NCBI RefSeq assembly: GCF_002409645.1
Contig: NZ_DHNR01000019.1
Location: 37,827-101,826, forward strand
Direction of reading: 5' to 3'
Length of the DNA: 64,000 nucleotides
DNA from: Acetobacter sp. UBA5411
Lineage (GTDB): Bacteria > Pseudomonadota > Alphaproteobacteria > Acetobacterales > Acetobacteraceae
Below the pieces are notes generated by a model, which searched no databases, was not told where the DNA came from, and saw only the letters and a program-made list of their open reading frames with translations. Positions 26,313 to 35,512 of this stretch are shown here, in pieces. The position numbers were made by a program, and so were the translations under genes. Position 1 is the first letter of the stretch. Each line of letters starts with the position of its first letter.

Positions 26313-27227
26313 TCAGGCTGCTATGGTCGGCAGCACGGTTTCCACAATACTGCGGTCCAGCGCTTCATATTCATGATAACGCAGCGTCCTGTACAACTCC
26401 TCCCGCGTCTGCATCCGGGGAAGCATGGCCTCCGTGCTGCCATCACGGGCGATGGTGGCATACAGATCGGCTTGCGCCTTGTTGGCGGCACGCAGCGAGC
26501 TGACCGGCCAGATGATCATGCTGTAGCCCATCTCCTCGAACTCTTTCGCCGTGTAGAACGGCGTGCGTCCGAACTCGGTCATGTTGGCCAGCAGCTTCAC
26601 ACCCGGCATCCGTCGTGCGAATTCACGGAACATTTCGGCGTTGGTCAGTGCTTCCGGAAAGATCGCGTCTGCACCGGCTTCGATGTATTTCTTCGCACGA
26701 GCAACAGCGCCATCAATACCTTCGCTGGCGGCTGCATCCGTCCGCGCCACGATCACCAGATCACGGCGAGCACGTCGGGCAGCGCTGACCTTCATGGCCA
26801 TCTCATCCACGCTGGCGAGCTTCTTGTCGTTCAGATGCCCGCACTTCTTCGGGAGAAGCTGATCCTCCAGATGCAGCGCCCCGGCACCGGACTCCTCGAA
26901 CGCGCGAACCATGTTCATCACGTTGAGGGTTTCGCCATATCCGGTGTCACCATCGACAAGAAGCGGCAGAGCCGAGGAGCGGACGATCTGACGAATGAAG
27001 AACTCCACCTGATCGATGGTGATGATCCCCAGATCCGGCAGCCCCATGCTGGCCGTCATGGCGGCACCCGAAAGATAGAGCGCCTGAAAGCCGGCATCCT
27101 TCGCCTGAAGCGCGGCCTGACCATTATGAGCGCCCGGCAGCTGAAGGATGCCGGGAGCATCGAGGAGTTTGCGGAACCGGCTGCCAGCTGATTCCGAAGG
27201 GGCTTCCGCGCCGACCAGATAGGTCAT
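26313..27227 (-). CDS. prpB: 2-methylisocitrate lyase
   Basis: Cleaves 2-methylisocitrate to pyruvate and succinate, the last step of the methylcitrate cycle. The 304-residue protein has the isocitrate-lyase superfamily signature KKCGH (127-131, catalytic Cys129), metal-site DGDTGYG (92-98) and the LEDQ loop. Length agrees with PrpB (about 296) and is far below isocitrate lyase. The start overlaps the prpC stop by four bases. Confidence 0.95.
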   Translation of the reverse strand: MTYLVGAEAPSESAGSRFRKLLDAPGILQLPGAHNGQAALQAKDAGFQALYLSGAAMTASMGLPDLGIITIDQVEFFIRQIVRSSALPLLVDGDTGYGETLNVMNMVRAFEESGAGALHLEDQLLPKKCGHLNDKKLASVDEMAMKVSAARRARRDLVIVARTDAAASEGIDGAVARAKKYIEAGADAIFPEALTNAEMFREFARRMPGVKLLANMTEFGRTPFYTAKEFEEMGYSMIIWPVSSLRAANKAQADLYATIARDGSTEAMLPRMQTREELYRTLRYHEYEALDRSIVETVLPTIAA

Positions 27228-28393
27228 GCTGCTTTCTCCTGCACGCTACGGTTATGGATATGAACGAAAGCCCGGTCTTCCGGTCCGACATATTCGGCGG
27301 AGGGGCGGATGATCTTGCCGTTCTCGCGCTGCTCGATCACATGCGCGCTCCATCCGGCGGAGCGGGCGATGACGAAGATAGGCGTGAACATCGCGGTCGG
27401 GATGCGCATCATGTTGTAGGAAACGGCGCTGAACCAATCGAGGTTGGGGAACATCTTCTTGGTGTCCGCCATGACGGATTCAAGCCGTTCCGCCACATTG
27501 TAGAGGCGCATCGAGCCGTTCTTCCGCGACAGGGCATAGGCCGTTCTCTTGATAATCTCGTTGCGTGGATCAGCGATTGTATAAACAGGATGCCCGAAGC
27601 CGATCACGACCTCACGGTTGTCTACACGCCTGCGGATATCAGCTTCCGCCTCGTCCGGCGTCTGGTAACGCTGCTGGATTTCGAGCGCTACTTCGTTTGC
27701 GCCGCCATGTTTCGGGCCACGCAGAGCGCCGATGCCACCGCACAGCGCGGAATACATGTCCGAACCCGTGCCCGCGATCACGCGACAGGTGAAAGTTGAC
27801 GCATTGAACTCATGCTCTGCGTAGAGAATGAGAGAGACATGCATCGCCTTCACCCATTCCGCCGACGGTTCCTTGCCGTGCAGGAGATGGAGGAAATGAC
27901 CCCCCACCGTGTCGTCGTCCGTCTCGACCTCGATCCGACGCCCGTTGGTGGCGTAGTGATACCAGTAGAGCAGGATCGACCCGAGAGATGCTACGCAACG
28001 GTCCGCAATTTCCCGCGCCCCGACAGGGTTCTGGTCCCGTCGCTCCGGCAGCACGCATCCCAGCGCGGACAGGCCGGTACGCATGACATCCATCGGATGC
28101 GTGGCGGCCGGAACCTGCTCCAGAACCCGCTTCACCTGCTCGGGCAGGCCGCGCATCGAGCGCAGATTTTCCTTGTATTCGGCCAGTTCGGAAGGGTCGG
28201 GGAGATGACCGTGAATGAGCAGGTGAGCGACCTCCTCATATTCACAGTTCTCGGCCAGATCCTTGATGTCATAGCCACGGTAATGCAGATCATTGCCGCT
28301 GTGGCCGACCGTGCACAGGGCGGTTGTCCCAGCCGTGACGCCTGACAGGGCAACCGACTTCTTCGGACGTTTTTCGTGAGAGGTTTGCGTCAT
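27224..28393 (-). CDS. prpC: 2-methylcitrate synthase
   Basis: Condenses propionyl-CoA with oxaloacetate to 2-methylcitrate. The 389-residue product has the citrate synthase fold: LHYRGYDIKDLAENCEYEEVAHLL near the N-terminus, the EHEFNASTFTCRVIAGTGSDMYSALCG active-site region, and GFGHPVYTIADPR with the catalytic His. The short length and immediate linkage to prpB and prpD identify it as the methylcitrate type. AGGAG precedes the ATG by eight bases; the stop overlaps the prpB start (ATGA). Confidence 0.95.
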   Translation of the reverse strand: MTQTSHEKRPKKSVALSGVTAGTTALCTVGHSGNDLHYRGYDIKDLAENCEYEEVAHLLIHGHLPDPSELAEYKENLRSMRGLPEQVKRVLEQVPAATHPMDVMRTGLSALGCVLPERRDQNPVGAREIADRCVASLGSILLYWYHYATNGRRIEVETDDDTVGGHFLHLLHGKEPSAEWVKAMHVSLILYAEHEFNASTFTCRVIAGTGSDMYSALCGGIGALRGPKHGGANEVALEIQQRYQTPDEAEADIRRRVDNREVVIGFGHPVYTIADPRNEIIKRTAYALSRKNGSMRLYNVAERLESVMADTKKMFPNLDWFSAVSYNMMRIPTAMFTPIFVIARSAGWSAHVIEQRENGKIIRPSAEYVGPEDRAFVHIHNRSVQEKAA

Positions 28394-28476
28394 GGTCTGC
28401 GTCTCCTCTTTCTTGTTCTGTCGTCTGCTGCGGACGGCTTCATGAGTCTGAAGCCATCTTCCTGTGTCGCTGTGTG

Positions 28477-29991
28477 TTACTGACCGAAACCGAAAATACC
28501 GACTTTCGGATTCTTCCTGAGTTCACCAGACGGAAGCGTGATTTCCAGTTCGCAAAGCTCTTTCGCGGATAGCTCCGGCAGACGCTGGGCGACTTCAAGG
28601 AACCGGTCAGCTTCCTGTGGCGTGATGATCCCATCAGTCAGCGTGCGGAACTTTTTGATATAGTCCGGGCGCGTCCACGGTGTGGCGCCGAGCGGATGGG
28701 CATTGGCGACCGCCAGTTCATCTGAGATGACGGACCCGTCATTCATCGTGATGGTGATACGGCCACCGAAAGCCTTCACGTTCGGGTCGATGGAGTGATA
28801 ACGCTCTGTCCATTCCGGACGCTCGATCGTGTGAATCTTCTGCCACAGACGCACAGTATCGGCACGGTTGGCGCGCTCCGGTGAGTAGGAGTGGACGTGG
28901 TGCCACGAGCCATCCTGAAGCGCGACCGCAACGATATACATGATCGAATGATCGAGCGTTTCGCGCGATGCTTTCGGATCGAACTTCTGCGGATCGTTCG
29001 AGCCAGTGCCGATCACGTAGTGCGTGTGATGGCTGGTCTCGATCAGAACATCCTTCACGTCGTCCCAGTTTTTCACCTGCTTGCCCAGCTTGAAAGCAAG
29101 GTCGATCAGGGCCTGACTCTGGTATTCGGCAGAGTGTTCTTTCGTGTAGCTGTCGAGGATCGCCCGCTTGGCTTCACCATGCTCGGGGAGACGAACGATG
29201 TAGTGCGCATCCTTGCCGTCCAGCATCCACGCGATCACGCCGTCCTCGCCCTCATAGATCGGGCTTGGCGACGTTTCGCCCAGCATGGCGCGATCAACGG
29301 ATTCAACCGCCATCTTGCCCGCATGGGACGGCGCATAGGCTTTCCAGGAGGAAATCTCGCCCTTGCGGCTCTGGCGTGTAGCGGTGGTCACATGCAACGC
29401 GTGCTGGATGGACTGATAGATCGTCTCTGTCGGCAGGCCGAGCAGGGTGCCGATACCAGCCGCCACAGACGGACCGAGATGCGCGACATGGTCGATCTTG
29501 TGCTTGTGCAGGCAGATGCCGCGCACGAGGTCGATCTGGATTTCGTAGCCCGTAGCGATGCCGCGGATCAGATCATGACCCGAACGCTGGCACTGCTGCG
29601 CTACAGCGAGGATGCCGGGGATGTTGTCGCCGGGATGCGAATATTCAGCGGCCAGAAACGTGTCGTGGAAGTCGAGTTCGCGCACGGCGGTACCGTTGGC
29701 CCATGCCGCCCATTCTGCGTGGACACGAACGTCTGGCCCACAGCCGAAAACGGTCGCGCCACCCGGACGCTGATGCGCCAGCGCCTCAGCCCGTGCGCTC
29801 ATGACGGAGTGACGATTGACCGACGCGATGGCAACCGACGCGTTATCAATCACACGATTGATGATCATCTCGGTGACAGGGGCTTCGATTTCCACCGGGT
29901 CAGCCGCCACTTCGGCAATATGCCAGGCGAGCTGCTGGTCGCGGGGCAGGCGATCTTTCTCGGGGTGAACCTTGATGTCGTAGGTTTGCAT
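28477..29991 (-). CDS. prpD: 2-methylcitrate dehydratase
   Basis: Dehydrates 2-methylcitrate to 2-methylaconitate; iron-independent MmgE/PrpD family. The 504-residue sequence includes RPGGATVFGCG, HDTFLAAEYSHPGDNIPGILAVAQ and the basic SRKGEISSWKAYAPSHAGKMAVES segment typical of PrpD. I chose the ATG at 29991 (MQTYDIKV) over the one at 30006 because GAGG lies five bases ahead of it. First gene of the cluster, with about 115 bases to the divergent regulator. No acnD/prpF pair is present, consistent with the PrpD route. Confidence 0.95.
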   Translation of the reverse strand: MQTYDIKVHPEKDRLPRDQQLAWHIAEVAADPVEIEAPVTEMIINRVIDNASVAIASVNRHSVMSARAEALAHQRPGGATVFGCGPDVRVHAEWAAWANGTAVRELDFHDTFLAAEYSHPGDNIPGILAVAQQCQRSGHDLIRGIATGYEIQIDLVRGICLHKHKIDHVAHLGPSVAAGIGTLLGLPTETIYQSIQHALHVTTATRQSRKGEISSWKAYAPSHAGKMAVESVDRAMLGETSPSPIYEGEDGVIAWMLDGKDAHYIVRLPEHGEAKRAILDSYTKEHSAEYQSQALIDLAFKLGKQVKNWDDVKDVLIETSHHTHYVIGTGSNDPQKFDPKASRETLDHSIMYIVAVALQDGSWHHVHSYSPERANRADTVRLWQKIHTIERPEWTERYHSIDPNVKAFGGRITITMNDGSVISDELAVANAHPLGATPWTRPDYIKKFRTLTDGIITPQEADRFLEVAQRLPELSAKELCELEITLPSGELRKNPKVGIFGFGQ

Positions 29992-30087
29992 GTCAGCCTC
30001 ATTCACGAAAACTGAGGCGAGTATGGCTTAAGCGCGAATTTCAGCTATGGTGAACGAAGCGAATTGAAGCGATAAAAAGAAGCTGTT

Positions 30088-30095
30088 TTTGCAAA
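30088..30095. promoter_or_regulatory. TTTGCAAA palindrome, candidate operator of the prp regulator
   Basis: An 8-base palindrome 10 bases before the GTG start of the regulator and overlapping its AAAGGA ribosome site. As I recall, RamB/PrpR-type regulators of actinobacteria bind sites centred on TTTGCAAA, so this may be an autoregulatory site. A second shared motif, GCGAATT, occurs twice in the same intergenic region. Inference from motif and position. Confidence 0.4.
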
Positions 30096-30105
30096 GGATG
30101 CGAAG

Positions 30106-31608
30106 GTGACGAAACGTGTCAGCAAGGTCTTCGCGGGATCACGTATTCGGGAGTTGCGTGGCAGAATAAGAAAAACACAGCAGGATCTGGCGAAGGATCT
30201 TGGCCTGTCTCCCAGCTATCTGAATCAGATTGAAAACGATCAGCGGCCCATTCCGCCGCCTCTGATGTTAAAACTTTGCAATCTCTTCGATGTGTCACCC
30301 GCCTATTTTGGCGACAGTGACGAGATCCGGCAGATTCAGGCCCTGCGAGAAATTCTGGGCGATCCATTGTTCAAGTCAGCCTCGCTCCGTCCGGCGGAAC
30401 TTCAGGCCGCTGTGAGAGGAGCGCCTGCTCTGGCTGATAGATTTGTGACGCTTTATCGAGCCTATCGAACCATTATCAGGGAACGGAATGATGCGGAAAA
30501 TGCACAATATAACAAGATTCTTTCAGGAGAGGGGCTCTCCACACCACAGATTGATACGTCCGGCGCGTCGGTGGTTGCAGAACAGGTAACAACTGTTTCG
30601 CCCTACGAGGCCGTAGGTGACTGGGTGCAGCGTGAACGCAACTACTTTGATGAAATAGACCGTGCAGCCGAAGATCTTTACGAAACACTGGATTTTTCGG
30701 AAGGTCTTCTGGCCGCCAATCTCGAGCGCTATCTGCGCGATCATCACGGCGTCAAAATTCTGACTGACAGCAGTCTGGACAGTCGTTCGGTCATCTGGCG
30801 TTTCGACAAGCGCGGACGACGGCTTCTCATGGCGGATGGTGTGCCATCGGAAAGCAGTGTGTTCTACATGGCGCAGGTCGTAGGGCGTCTTGGTTACGGA
30901 CGTCTGCTTGACCGGGCGGTGAAACGGTCTGGCCTGACTTCTTCCGATGCCCGTGATCTGGCCCATGTGGGGATGAGCAATTACTTCGCCGGCGCGCTGC
31001 TATTGCCCTACACGCGGTTCCGGCAGTCTGCCCGCACGAAATCGCATGATCTCGACCAATTGCAACGTCAGTTCGGTGTCAGTTTCGAGCAGGTCTGCCA
31101 TCGTCTCTCGACCCTGCAACGACCGGGACAGGAAGGGCTGCCATTTTACTTCATCAAGACGGATATTGCTGGAAATATTCTAAAAAGTTACAGCGCGACC
31201 CGTTTCAATCTGCCCCGTTTTGGTGGCCTCTGCTCGCTATGGAATGTCTTCCGTGCCTTTGCGACGCCCGGAGAGCTACAGGTGCAGGTCTCACGCACCA
31301 CGGATGATGCCGTGTTCCTGAACGTCGCCCGTACGGTGGGTCATGCAGGCACATCTTACTTCGATCGTCCAAGGCGCGTGGCGATTGTGCTGGGCTGCTC
31401 AGTCTCTCATGCCTCAGAACTGGTTTACGCCGCCGGGCTCGATCTGTCGGATGAACGCACGATCATTCCTATCGGTCCCGGATGCCGTGCCTGCATCCGC
31501 ACGGATTGCCGTCATCGCGCCATCCCGGCGGCAGGTTTCCAGATCGATGCGGGAGGAGAGGAGAGGGGCGTCGTGCCCTATCACATGGTGGCGCAGAGCG
31601 GAGAGTAA
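30106..31608 (+). CDS. ScfR/PrpR-like regulator of short-chain fatty acid metabolism
   Basis: A 500-residue regulator divergent from prpDCB-acs. Residues ~11-65 are an XRE helix-turn-helix (IRELRGRIRKTQQDLAKDLGLSP). The middle, with RAAEDLYETLDFSEGLLAAN and HVGMSNYFAGALLLPYTRF, resembles the IrrE-type (DUF955) domain. The C-terminus is the DUF2083-like part with GCRACIRTDCRHRAIPAAGF, whose four Cys may bind a metal cluster. This architecture is shared with RamB, PrpR and MccR-type proteins that sense short-chain acyl-CoAs. GTG start with AAAGGA upstream. The obvious target is the prp operon. Confidence 0.88.
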   Translation: MTKRVSKVFAGSRIRELRGRIRKTQQDLAKDLGLSPSYLNQIENDQRPIPPPLMLKLCNLFDVSPAYFGDSDEIRQIQALREILGDPLFKSASLRPAELQAAVRGAPALADRFVTLYRAYRTIIRERNDAENAQYNKILSGEGLSTPQIDTSGASVVAEQVTTVSPYEAVGDWVQRERNYFDEIDRAAEDLYETLDFSEGLLAANLERYLRDHHGVKILTDSSLDSRSVIWRFDKRGRRLLMADGVPSESSVFYMAQVVGRLGYGRLLDRAVKRSGLTSSDARDLAHVGMSNYFAGALLLPYTRFRQSARTKSHDLDQLQRQFGVSFEQVCHRLSTLQRPGQEGLPFYFIKTDIAGNILKSYSATRFNLPRFGGLCSLWNVFRAFATPGELQVQVSRTTDDAVFLNVARTVGHAGTSYFDRPRRVAIVLGCSVSHASELVYAAGLDLSDERTIIPIGPGCRACIRTDCRHRAIPAAGFQIDAGGEERGVVPYHMVAQSGE

Positions 31609-31619
31609 AGAAGCAGTTC

Positions 31620-32309
31620 TCAGCGTTTGCCTGGGTGGGAAGAGCGGCGCTTTCGTATCAGAATGCGCACGGCTCCGCGATTGGCTTCATGGGTGTGTGT
31701 GACAGCCAGAATCATGCGCCCGAGATCATCCCGACCGAGCCAGAAAGGTAACTCACGCCGCAACACGCCTCCCTCAGGCCCAGAGCCAAGCCCGGTCACG
31801 ATTTCGACGCAACGGACGCCTTGGCTGTATGCTGAAAAGAGGAATTCATGCAGACGCATGAAAGCCGCTTGCGCCGTCATGCCATGCAGATCGAGCTTTC
31901 GCTCAACCGTCGTATGTCCTTTTGAGAGCCGCTTCCAGCTTCCAGTATCCAGACCGGCTTGTCGGGCACCGATCTGGGCTGGAGCGTTGACGTATTTCTT
32001 TTTTGCTGCCTTTCCGCGCAGATGATTGGCAACCGCTATTTCCCCTGTCGTCATGAAGGCGGCAGATCGCATGTGACTCTGTGTAAGAGGAATGCGGGAA
32101 GGCATCGGATCTGGCATGCGCACGGAAGGGGCAATTGTCGGTCCGCCTTCCGCATTCTGGCGGGCAGGTAAGGTCTGATCCGGAGCAGGGGCTCTAGGCT
32201 TTGCGGGAAGGCCGGAGGGACGTCCGTTGAGGGCAAGCGGCTTCACACCACGGACGAAGGACGTCCATAGCGCCTGCTCTTCCTCACTGATCCCCCGTTT
32301 CCGGCGCAC
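31620..32309 (-). CDS. Smr (MutS2 C-terminal) domain protein
   Basis: A 229-residue protein. A Pro/Arg-rich, probably disordered N-terminal half is followed by an Smr domain from ~residue 130: KLDLHGMTAQAAFMRLHEFL, then IVTGLGSGPEGGVLRRELPFWL, ending RGAVRILIRKR. The DLHGM and TGxGS motifs are the nuclease-associated residues of the family; members are linked to DNA recombination or mRNA cleavage at stalled ribosomes. Converges on the prp regulator with an 11-base gap. The specific role is unknown. Confidence 0.85.
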   Translation of the reverse strand: MRRKRGISEEEQALWTSFVRGVKPLALNGRPSGLPAKPRAPAPDQTLPARQNAEGGPTIAPSVRMPDPMPSRIPLTQSHMRSAAFMTTGEIAVANHLRGKAAKKKYVNAPAQIGARQAGLDTGSWKRLSKGHTTVERKLDLHGMTAQAAFMRLHEFLFSAYSQGVRCVEIVTGLGSGPEGGVLRRELPFWLGRDDLGRMILAVTHTHEANRGAVRILIRKRRSSHPGKR

Positions 32310-32543
32310 CGGCTGTTCCTCCGACTATGTGGCAATATCGCTTCGCACAAGCATCCCCCGCCGGGAAGACAACTGCAAGCTGTAAGCGATGCAAACTCCT
32401 TACAGGGCTGATTATATTCGGTCTTTCACTGATTTCGGATCATGCCGCAAAAATATCATCGCAGTCAGGCAGACAGCCCCTTATGCTGACCCGCACAATG
32501 TGCGATGCCTCAGCTATCAAACGGTGCACGAAAGGGCTGCCCC

Positions 32544-32807
32544 ATGAGTGAAGACGAAATCAACCTTGATGACGAAGTCGTTGTCGGCTTTCTGATCCAG
32601 CGCGAGGCCGAGAACGGAGATCTCTCCTTCTGGAACCCTGAGACAAAGTGGACCGACGATCCCAACGAAGCCATGCTGTATGAAGACGAGGACGTGGCGG
32701 AAGACACGGCTGACAAGCTTCAGGCAGAAGACGAGAGCGTCGAAATCACCGTCGCCGTTGTCATCGAAGATGACGAGGAAGACGATGAGGATGAAGACGA
32801 GGCCTGA
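32544..32807 (+). CDS. Small acidic protein, unknown function
   Basis: An 87-residue, strongly acidic protein ending in a run of Glu/Asp. The N-terminal part (VVVGFLIQREAENGDLSFW) is predicted to be structured. ATG 32544 was chosen because AAAGGG lies seven bases upstream; the longer reading to 32505 has no ribosome site. It resembles small acidic hypothetical proteins of related bacteria in style, but I cannot name a family. It stands alone, followed by a hairpin. Confidence 0.7.
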   Translation: MSEDEINLDDEVVVGFLIQREAENGDLSFWNPETKWTDDPNEAMLYEDEDVAEDTADKLQAEDESVEITVAVVIEDDEEDDEDEDEA

Positions 32808-33124
32808 GGCTTCGATCTTTTACCGGTGGGACCAGCTTTGCTGGTCCTGCTTTGTCGGTAATGGCCGTGTCAGAGGGTGCTTCTGAAAGGTCAGATTATG
32901 TCGATAAAAAACTGATCAGAAAATTTTCAAGCTTGGCTTTTGCGGAAACTTGCGGATGCGGCCAGCGGGCATTCGAACAAGAGTATAGGTCTAGGCCGAT
33001 ATATGTGTCTGGACTTTTTCAAACGCCATACATCAGGAATTAATCCCGGCTAATAGAAAGTGAAATTCGTATTCTAAAAGCGCATCGACTGAATGAAACC
33101 ATTGCAGTCTGATGTATAAGGCTT
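32808..33124. other. Intergenic region with a hairpin, otherwise unassigned
   Basis: About 320 bases between the acidic protein gene and the tRNA. A perfect 8-bp stem GGACCAGC/GCTGGTCC (32829-32847, TTT loop) is a weak terminator candidate. The rest has no convincing frame; a 63-codon frame at 32852-33043 is not supported. Confidence 0.5.
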
Positions 33125-33143
33125 AGAAAACCATTGGTTTTCT
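33125..33143 (-). terminator. Probable tRNA-Val terminator
   Basis: Perfect 9-bp inverted repeat AGAAAACCA/TGGTTTTCT with a single-base centre, 12 bases beyond the tRNA 3' end. No long T run outside the stem, but the arm itself is T-rich. Confidence 0.45.
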
Positions 33144-33154
33144 GCCGGAGCAGA

Positions 33155-33229
33155 TGGTGGGCGCAACAGGGATTGAACCTGTGACCCCTACCATGTCAAG
33201 GTAGTGCTCTACCGCTGAGCTATGCGCCC
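33155..33229 (-). tRNA. tRNA-Val (anticodon GAC), CCA encoded
   Basis: Reads on the minus strand as a complete cloverleaf of 75 bases. It has a 7-bp acceptor GGGCGCA/TGCGCCC, a D-arm with AGCTCAGCGGTAGAGC and an anticodon stem CTACC/GGTAG around the loop TTGACAT. The T-arm contains GGTTCAATCC; discriminator A and encoded CCA follow. Anticodon GAC decodes valine codons GUC/GUU. Confidence 0.96.
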
Positions 33230-33248
33230 ATCTGTCCGGTAAGCGGGC

Positions 33249-33276
33249 TTTTAAAAGAGCTCTGCGAAGAAGGCAA
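33249..33276 (-). promoter_or_regulatory. Candidate tRNA-Val promoter
   Basis: On the minus strand TTGCCT (33276-33271) and TTAAAA (33254-33249) are 16 bases apart, with the tRNA 5' end 20 bases further on. Confidence 0.3.
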
Positions 33277-33341
33277 GCCCATGTGAAAAAAATAGTGTAA
33301 CCTGTCAGAACGACCTCAATAATCCCTTGTTCTGAGTGCTT

Positions 33342-34253
33342 ATGCTGGACCAATCAGGCGCTGTTTTCAGCGATTCTTTCAACGCCAGAGAAGAAGATAC
33401 GTCTGTCGGTTTCCGCGCGAATCCGCCTGTAACTGTTGTGCGCCCATCCGGCGAATCTATACCGCTCATCATCTCGTCACCTCATTCAGGCCGCGATTAT
33501 TCTTCCAGCTTTCTTGCTCAGGTCAGGTTGCCGCTTGAAGTGCTGCGCAGTGGGGAAGATTTTCACGTCGATACTCTGGTCGCTTCTGCGCCAGCTCATG
33601 GGGCGATCCTGCTTTCTGCTACGTTTCCCAGGGTCTTCTGCGATGTGAATAGAGCTTCACTCGATCTCGATCCGGCCATGATCGCCGGAGCAGAGGGGGA
33701 AGCGCTCAGTCCCTCCGCTCGTGGACGTGCAGGCCTTGGAAGTATCCCGGTGGTGGTTTCCGGAGGAAGGCAGCTTTATGCCGGGAAACTTTCCATGGCG
33801 GAAACAACGGCTCGCTTACGCCGTTACTGGCATCCATACCACGCTGAACTTCGTAAACTGATCGCGGAAGTGAAAGAGAAGCACGGGTTCTGTGTTCTAC
33901 TCGACATGCACTCCATGCCGGCTGGAGTGGATGGTTCAAAAGCCGACTGTGTGATTGGCGACTGTTTCGGCGCTTCAAGCGAACTGCATTATGTGCAGGC
34001 GCTGGCTCGTAATCTGTTGGCCCAAAATATGAAAGTCGCTCGTAATCATCCGTTCGCCGGTGGGTTCATCACCAGCCATTACGGTCGTCCGGCTGAGGGC
34101 GTCAGCGCCATACAGCTTGAAATGAATCGTGCTCTTTATGTGAGCCGGAGGGCCAATGGCGGCTCCGGGTTGAATCCCCGCTTTGCCCAGAAAATCGAAC
34201 AGGTCATCGCAGATATGGCGGCTTATGTCGCTCAGTGTGTGAAGACGCTGTGA
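33342..34253 (+). CDS. N-formylglutamate amidohydrolase family protein
   Basis: A 303-residue zinc-amidohydrolase-like protein of the FGase/HutG family. Visible family motifs are IISSPHSGRDYSSSF, EDFHVDTLV, the SATFPRVFCDVNRAS segment, LLDMHSMP with a likely metal ligand, and FITSHYGRPAEGVSAIQLEMNR. FGase hydrolyses N-formyl-L-glutamate in histidine breakdown, but no hut genes are nearby, so the real substrate may differ. ATG 33342 was chosen over GTG 33336. It stands alone between tRNA-Val and an exported hypothetical gene. Confidence 0.82.
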   Translation: MLDQSGAVFSDSFNAREEDTSVGFRANPPVTVVRPSGESIPLIISSPHSGRDYSSSFLAQVRLPLEVLRSGEDFHVDTLVASAPAHGAILLSATFPRVFCDVNRASLDLDPAMIAGAEGEALSPSARGRAGLGSIPVVVSGGRQLYAGKLSMAETTARLRRYWHPYHAELRKLIAEVKEKHGFCVLLDMHSMPAGVDGSKADCVIGDCFGASSELHYVQALARNLLAQNMKVARNHPFAGGFITSHYGRPAEGVSAIQLEMNRALYVSRRANGGSGLNPRFAQKIEQVIADMAAYVAQCVKTL

Positions 34254-34820
34254 TTAGAGCGTGCGCACCATAATCCTGAAAGCCGTCGCGAAATGCACAT
34301 CTGCCGCGTCCGTGGCATCCTGATTAAGGCGAATATCGACCGTTGGCTGGGAAGTCAGATAAATCTGGCAGCTTCCGTTTTCGACCTGATCCAGATGGCC
34401 TGTCACGCAAACGGCATGGTGCGAGGTCAGAACGTTTCGCAGGATAGGCGTGCCAGCCCCATTGGCGGACACCACAGCAACAAACGCATTGTGATTTAGA
34501 TCATCGAGACGCACGGCAAAAGCATGCATGGTAACGCCGATGTTCTGTGAAGTATCTGAAAAAGCCTTGCTGATCTGCTGAGCTTCCTGCTCTGAGCCTG
34601 TCACTGCGGGATTGTAGACAACCGCAACAGAGATTTCGCCTTTCGGCGGTGGCACAACAAAATGCAGTGCTTCTCCAAGGATCGTTACATCCTTGGAATC
34701 AAAAGCTTCAGCGCACGCAGGCGTGGCAGTGAAAAAACTACAACACACGCCACATGCAGCCACAAATCCGGCAGTTTTTCTCAAGACGGGTATCAGCTGC
34801 ACAACCTTCGATCCGACCAA
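34254..34820 (-). CDS. Exported hypothetical protein
   Basis: A 188-residue protein with a clear Sec signal peptide (Lys/Arg start, hydrophobic TAGFVAACGVCCSFFTATPA, likely cleavage after ACA). The mature part contains GEISVAVVYNPAVTGSEQEAQ, two Cys (CVTGHLDQVENGSC) able to form a disulphide, and a C-terminal VDIRLNQDATDAADVHFATAF. The end pattern loosely recalls YfiR-like periplasmic regulators, but this is weak. It lies downstream of thiamine genes in reverse order and converges on the amidohydrolase gene; no functional link is evident. Confidence 0.68.
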   Translation of the reverse strand: MVGSKVVQLIPVLRKTAGFVAACGVCCSFFTATPACAEAFDSKDVTILGEALHFVVPPPKGEISVAVVYNPAVTGSEQEAQQISKAFSDTSQNIGVTMHAFAVRLDDLNHNAFVAVVSANGAGTPILRNVLTSHHAVCVTGHLDQVENGSCQIYLTSQPTVDIRLNQDATDAADVHFATAFRIMVRTL

Positions 34821-34888
34821 CTGGCTGGATAATCAGTCACAGCTATTGAAGAACATTTAAGCAGGTCGCGATGTTCGTGGGAGTATTG

Positions 34889-35512
34889 TTATTTCGCAAC
34901 GCTTTTTTCTGTGGCCGCCAGCCAAGCTGCAATCTGGGCCTCAGGATCAGGTGCGAGGATGAAGTCGGAAACAGCCGAAACGCAGTCTGCACCGGCGGCA
35001 ATACACTCAGGAGCGCGGGCAAGAGTCACACCGCCGATCGCGACAAGAGGCAGATCGCCAATCCTCTGCCGCCACTCGGTCAGCTTTTCCGTGCCCTGTG
35101 GACCAAAAGCCATCTTCTTAAGGCGTGTCGGCCAGATCGGACCCAGCGCGACATAATCAGGCTTTACTGCCAGCGCACGATCCAGCTCTTCCACGCAATG
35201 CGTGCTGATGCCGAAACGAATGTTTGCATTCCTGATGGCATCGAGGTCCGCTGTATCGAGATCTTCCTGCCCCAGATGTAGCCAGGGCGCGCCACACAGA
35301 ATGGCTTCCTGCCAGAAGTCGTTGACCACCAAAGACACGCCATGCTGTTCGGCAAAGCGCAGTCCTTCCTTCAGCTCTTCAACCAGAGCAGCCCCGGTTT
35401 TGTCCTTGATGCGAAGCTGGATGAAACGTGCGCCTGCTGCACCAAGGCGATCGACCCAGAACGCGCGGTCCACAACCGGATAGATACGTTGGGGGAGTGG
35501 GGAATGGGTCAT
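34889..35512 (-). CDS. thiE: Thiamine-phosphate synthase
   Basis: Joins HMP-pyrophosphate with the thiazole phosphate to make thiamine phosphate. The 207-residue TIM-barrel protein has FIQLRIKDKTG near residue 30, then VVNDFWQEAILCGAPWLHLGQEDL, YVALGPIWPTRLK and VAIGGVTLARAPECIAAGADCV, all ThiE landmarks. Its start overlaps the thiG stop (ATGA). Last gene of thiO-thiS-thiG-thiE. Confidence 0.93.
   Translation of the reverse strand: MTHSPLPQRIYPVVDRAFWVDRLGAAGARFIQLRIKDKTGAALVEELKEGLRFAEQHGVSLVVNDFWQEAILCGAPWLHLGQEDLDTADLDAIRNANIRFGISTHCVEELDRALAVKPDYVALGPIWPTRLKKMAFGPQGTEKLTEWRQRIGDLPLVAIGGVTLARAPECIAAGADCVSAVSDFILAPDPEAQIAAWLAATEKSVAK

Noticed and set aside
25992..27191. 399-codon + frame across acs and prpB
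   Set aside because: Runs antisense through two clearly identified genes and their gap.
32852..33043. 63-codon frame upstream of tRNA-Val, considered as an integrase relic
   Set aside because: No recombinase motif could be found in any frame; position beside a tRNA is not enough.
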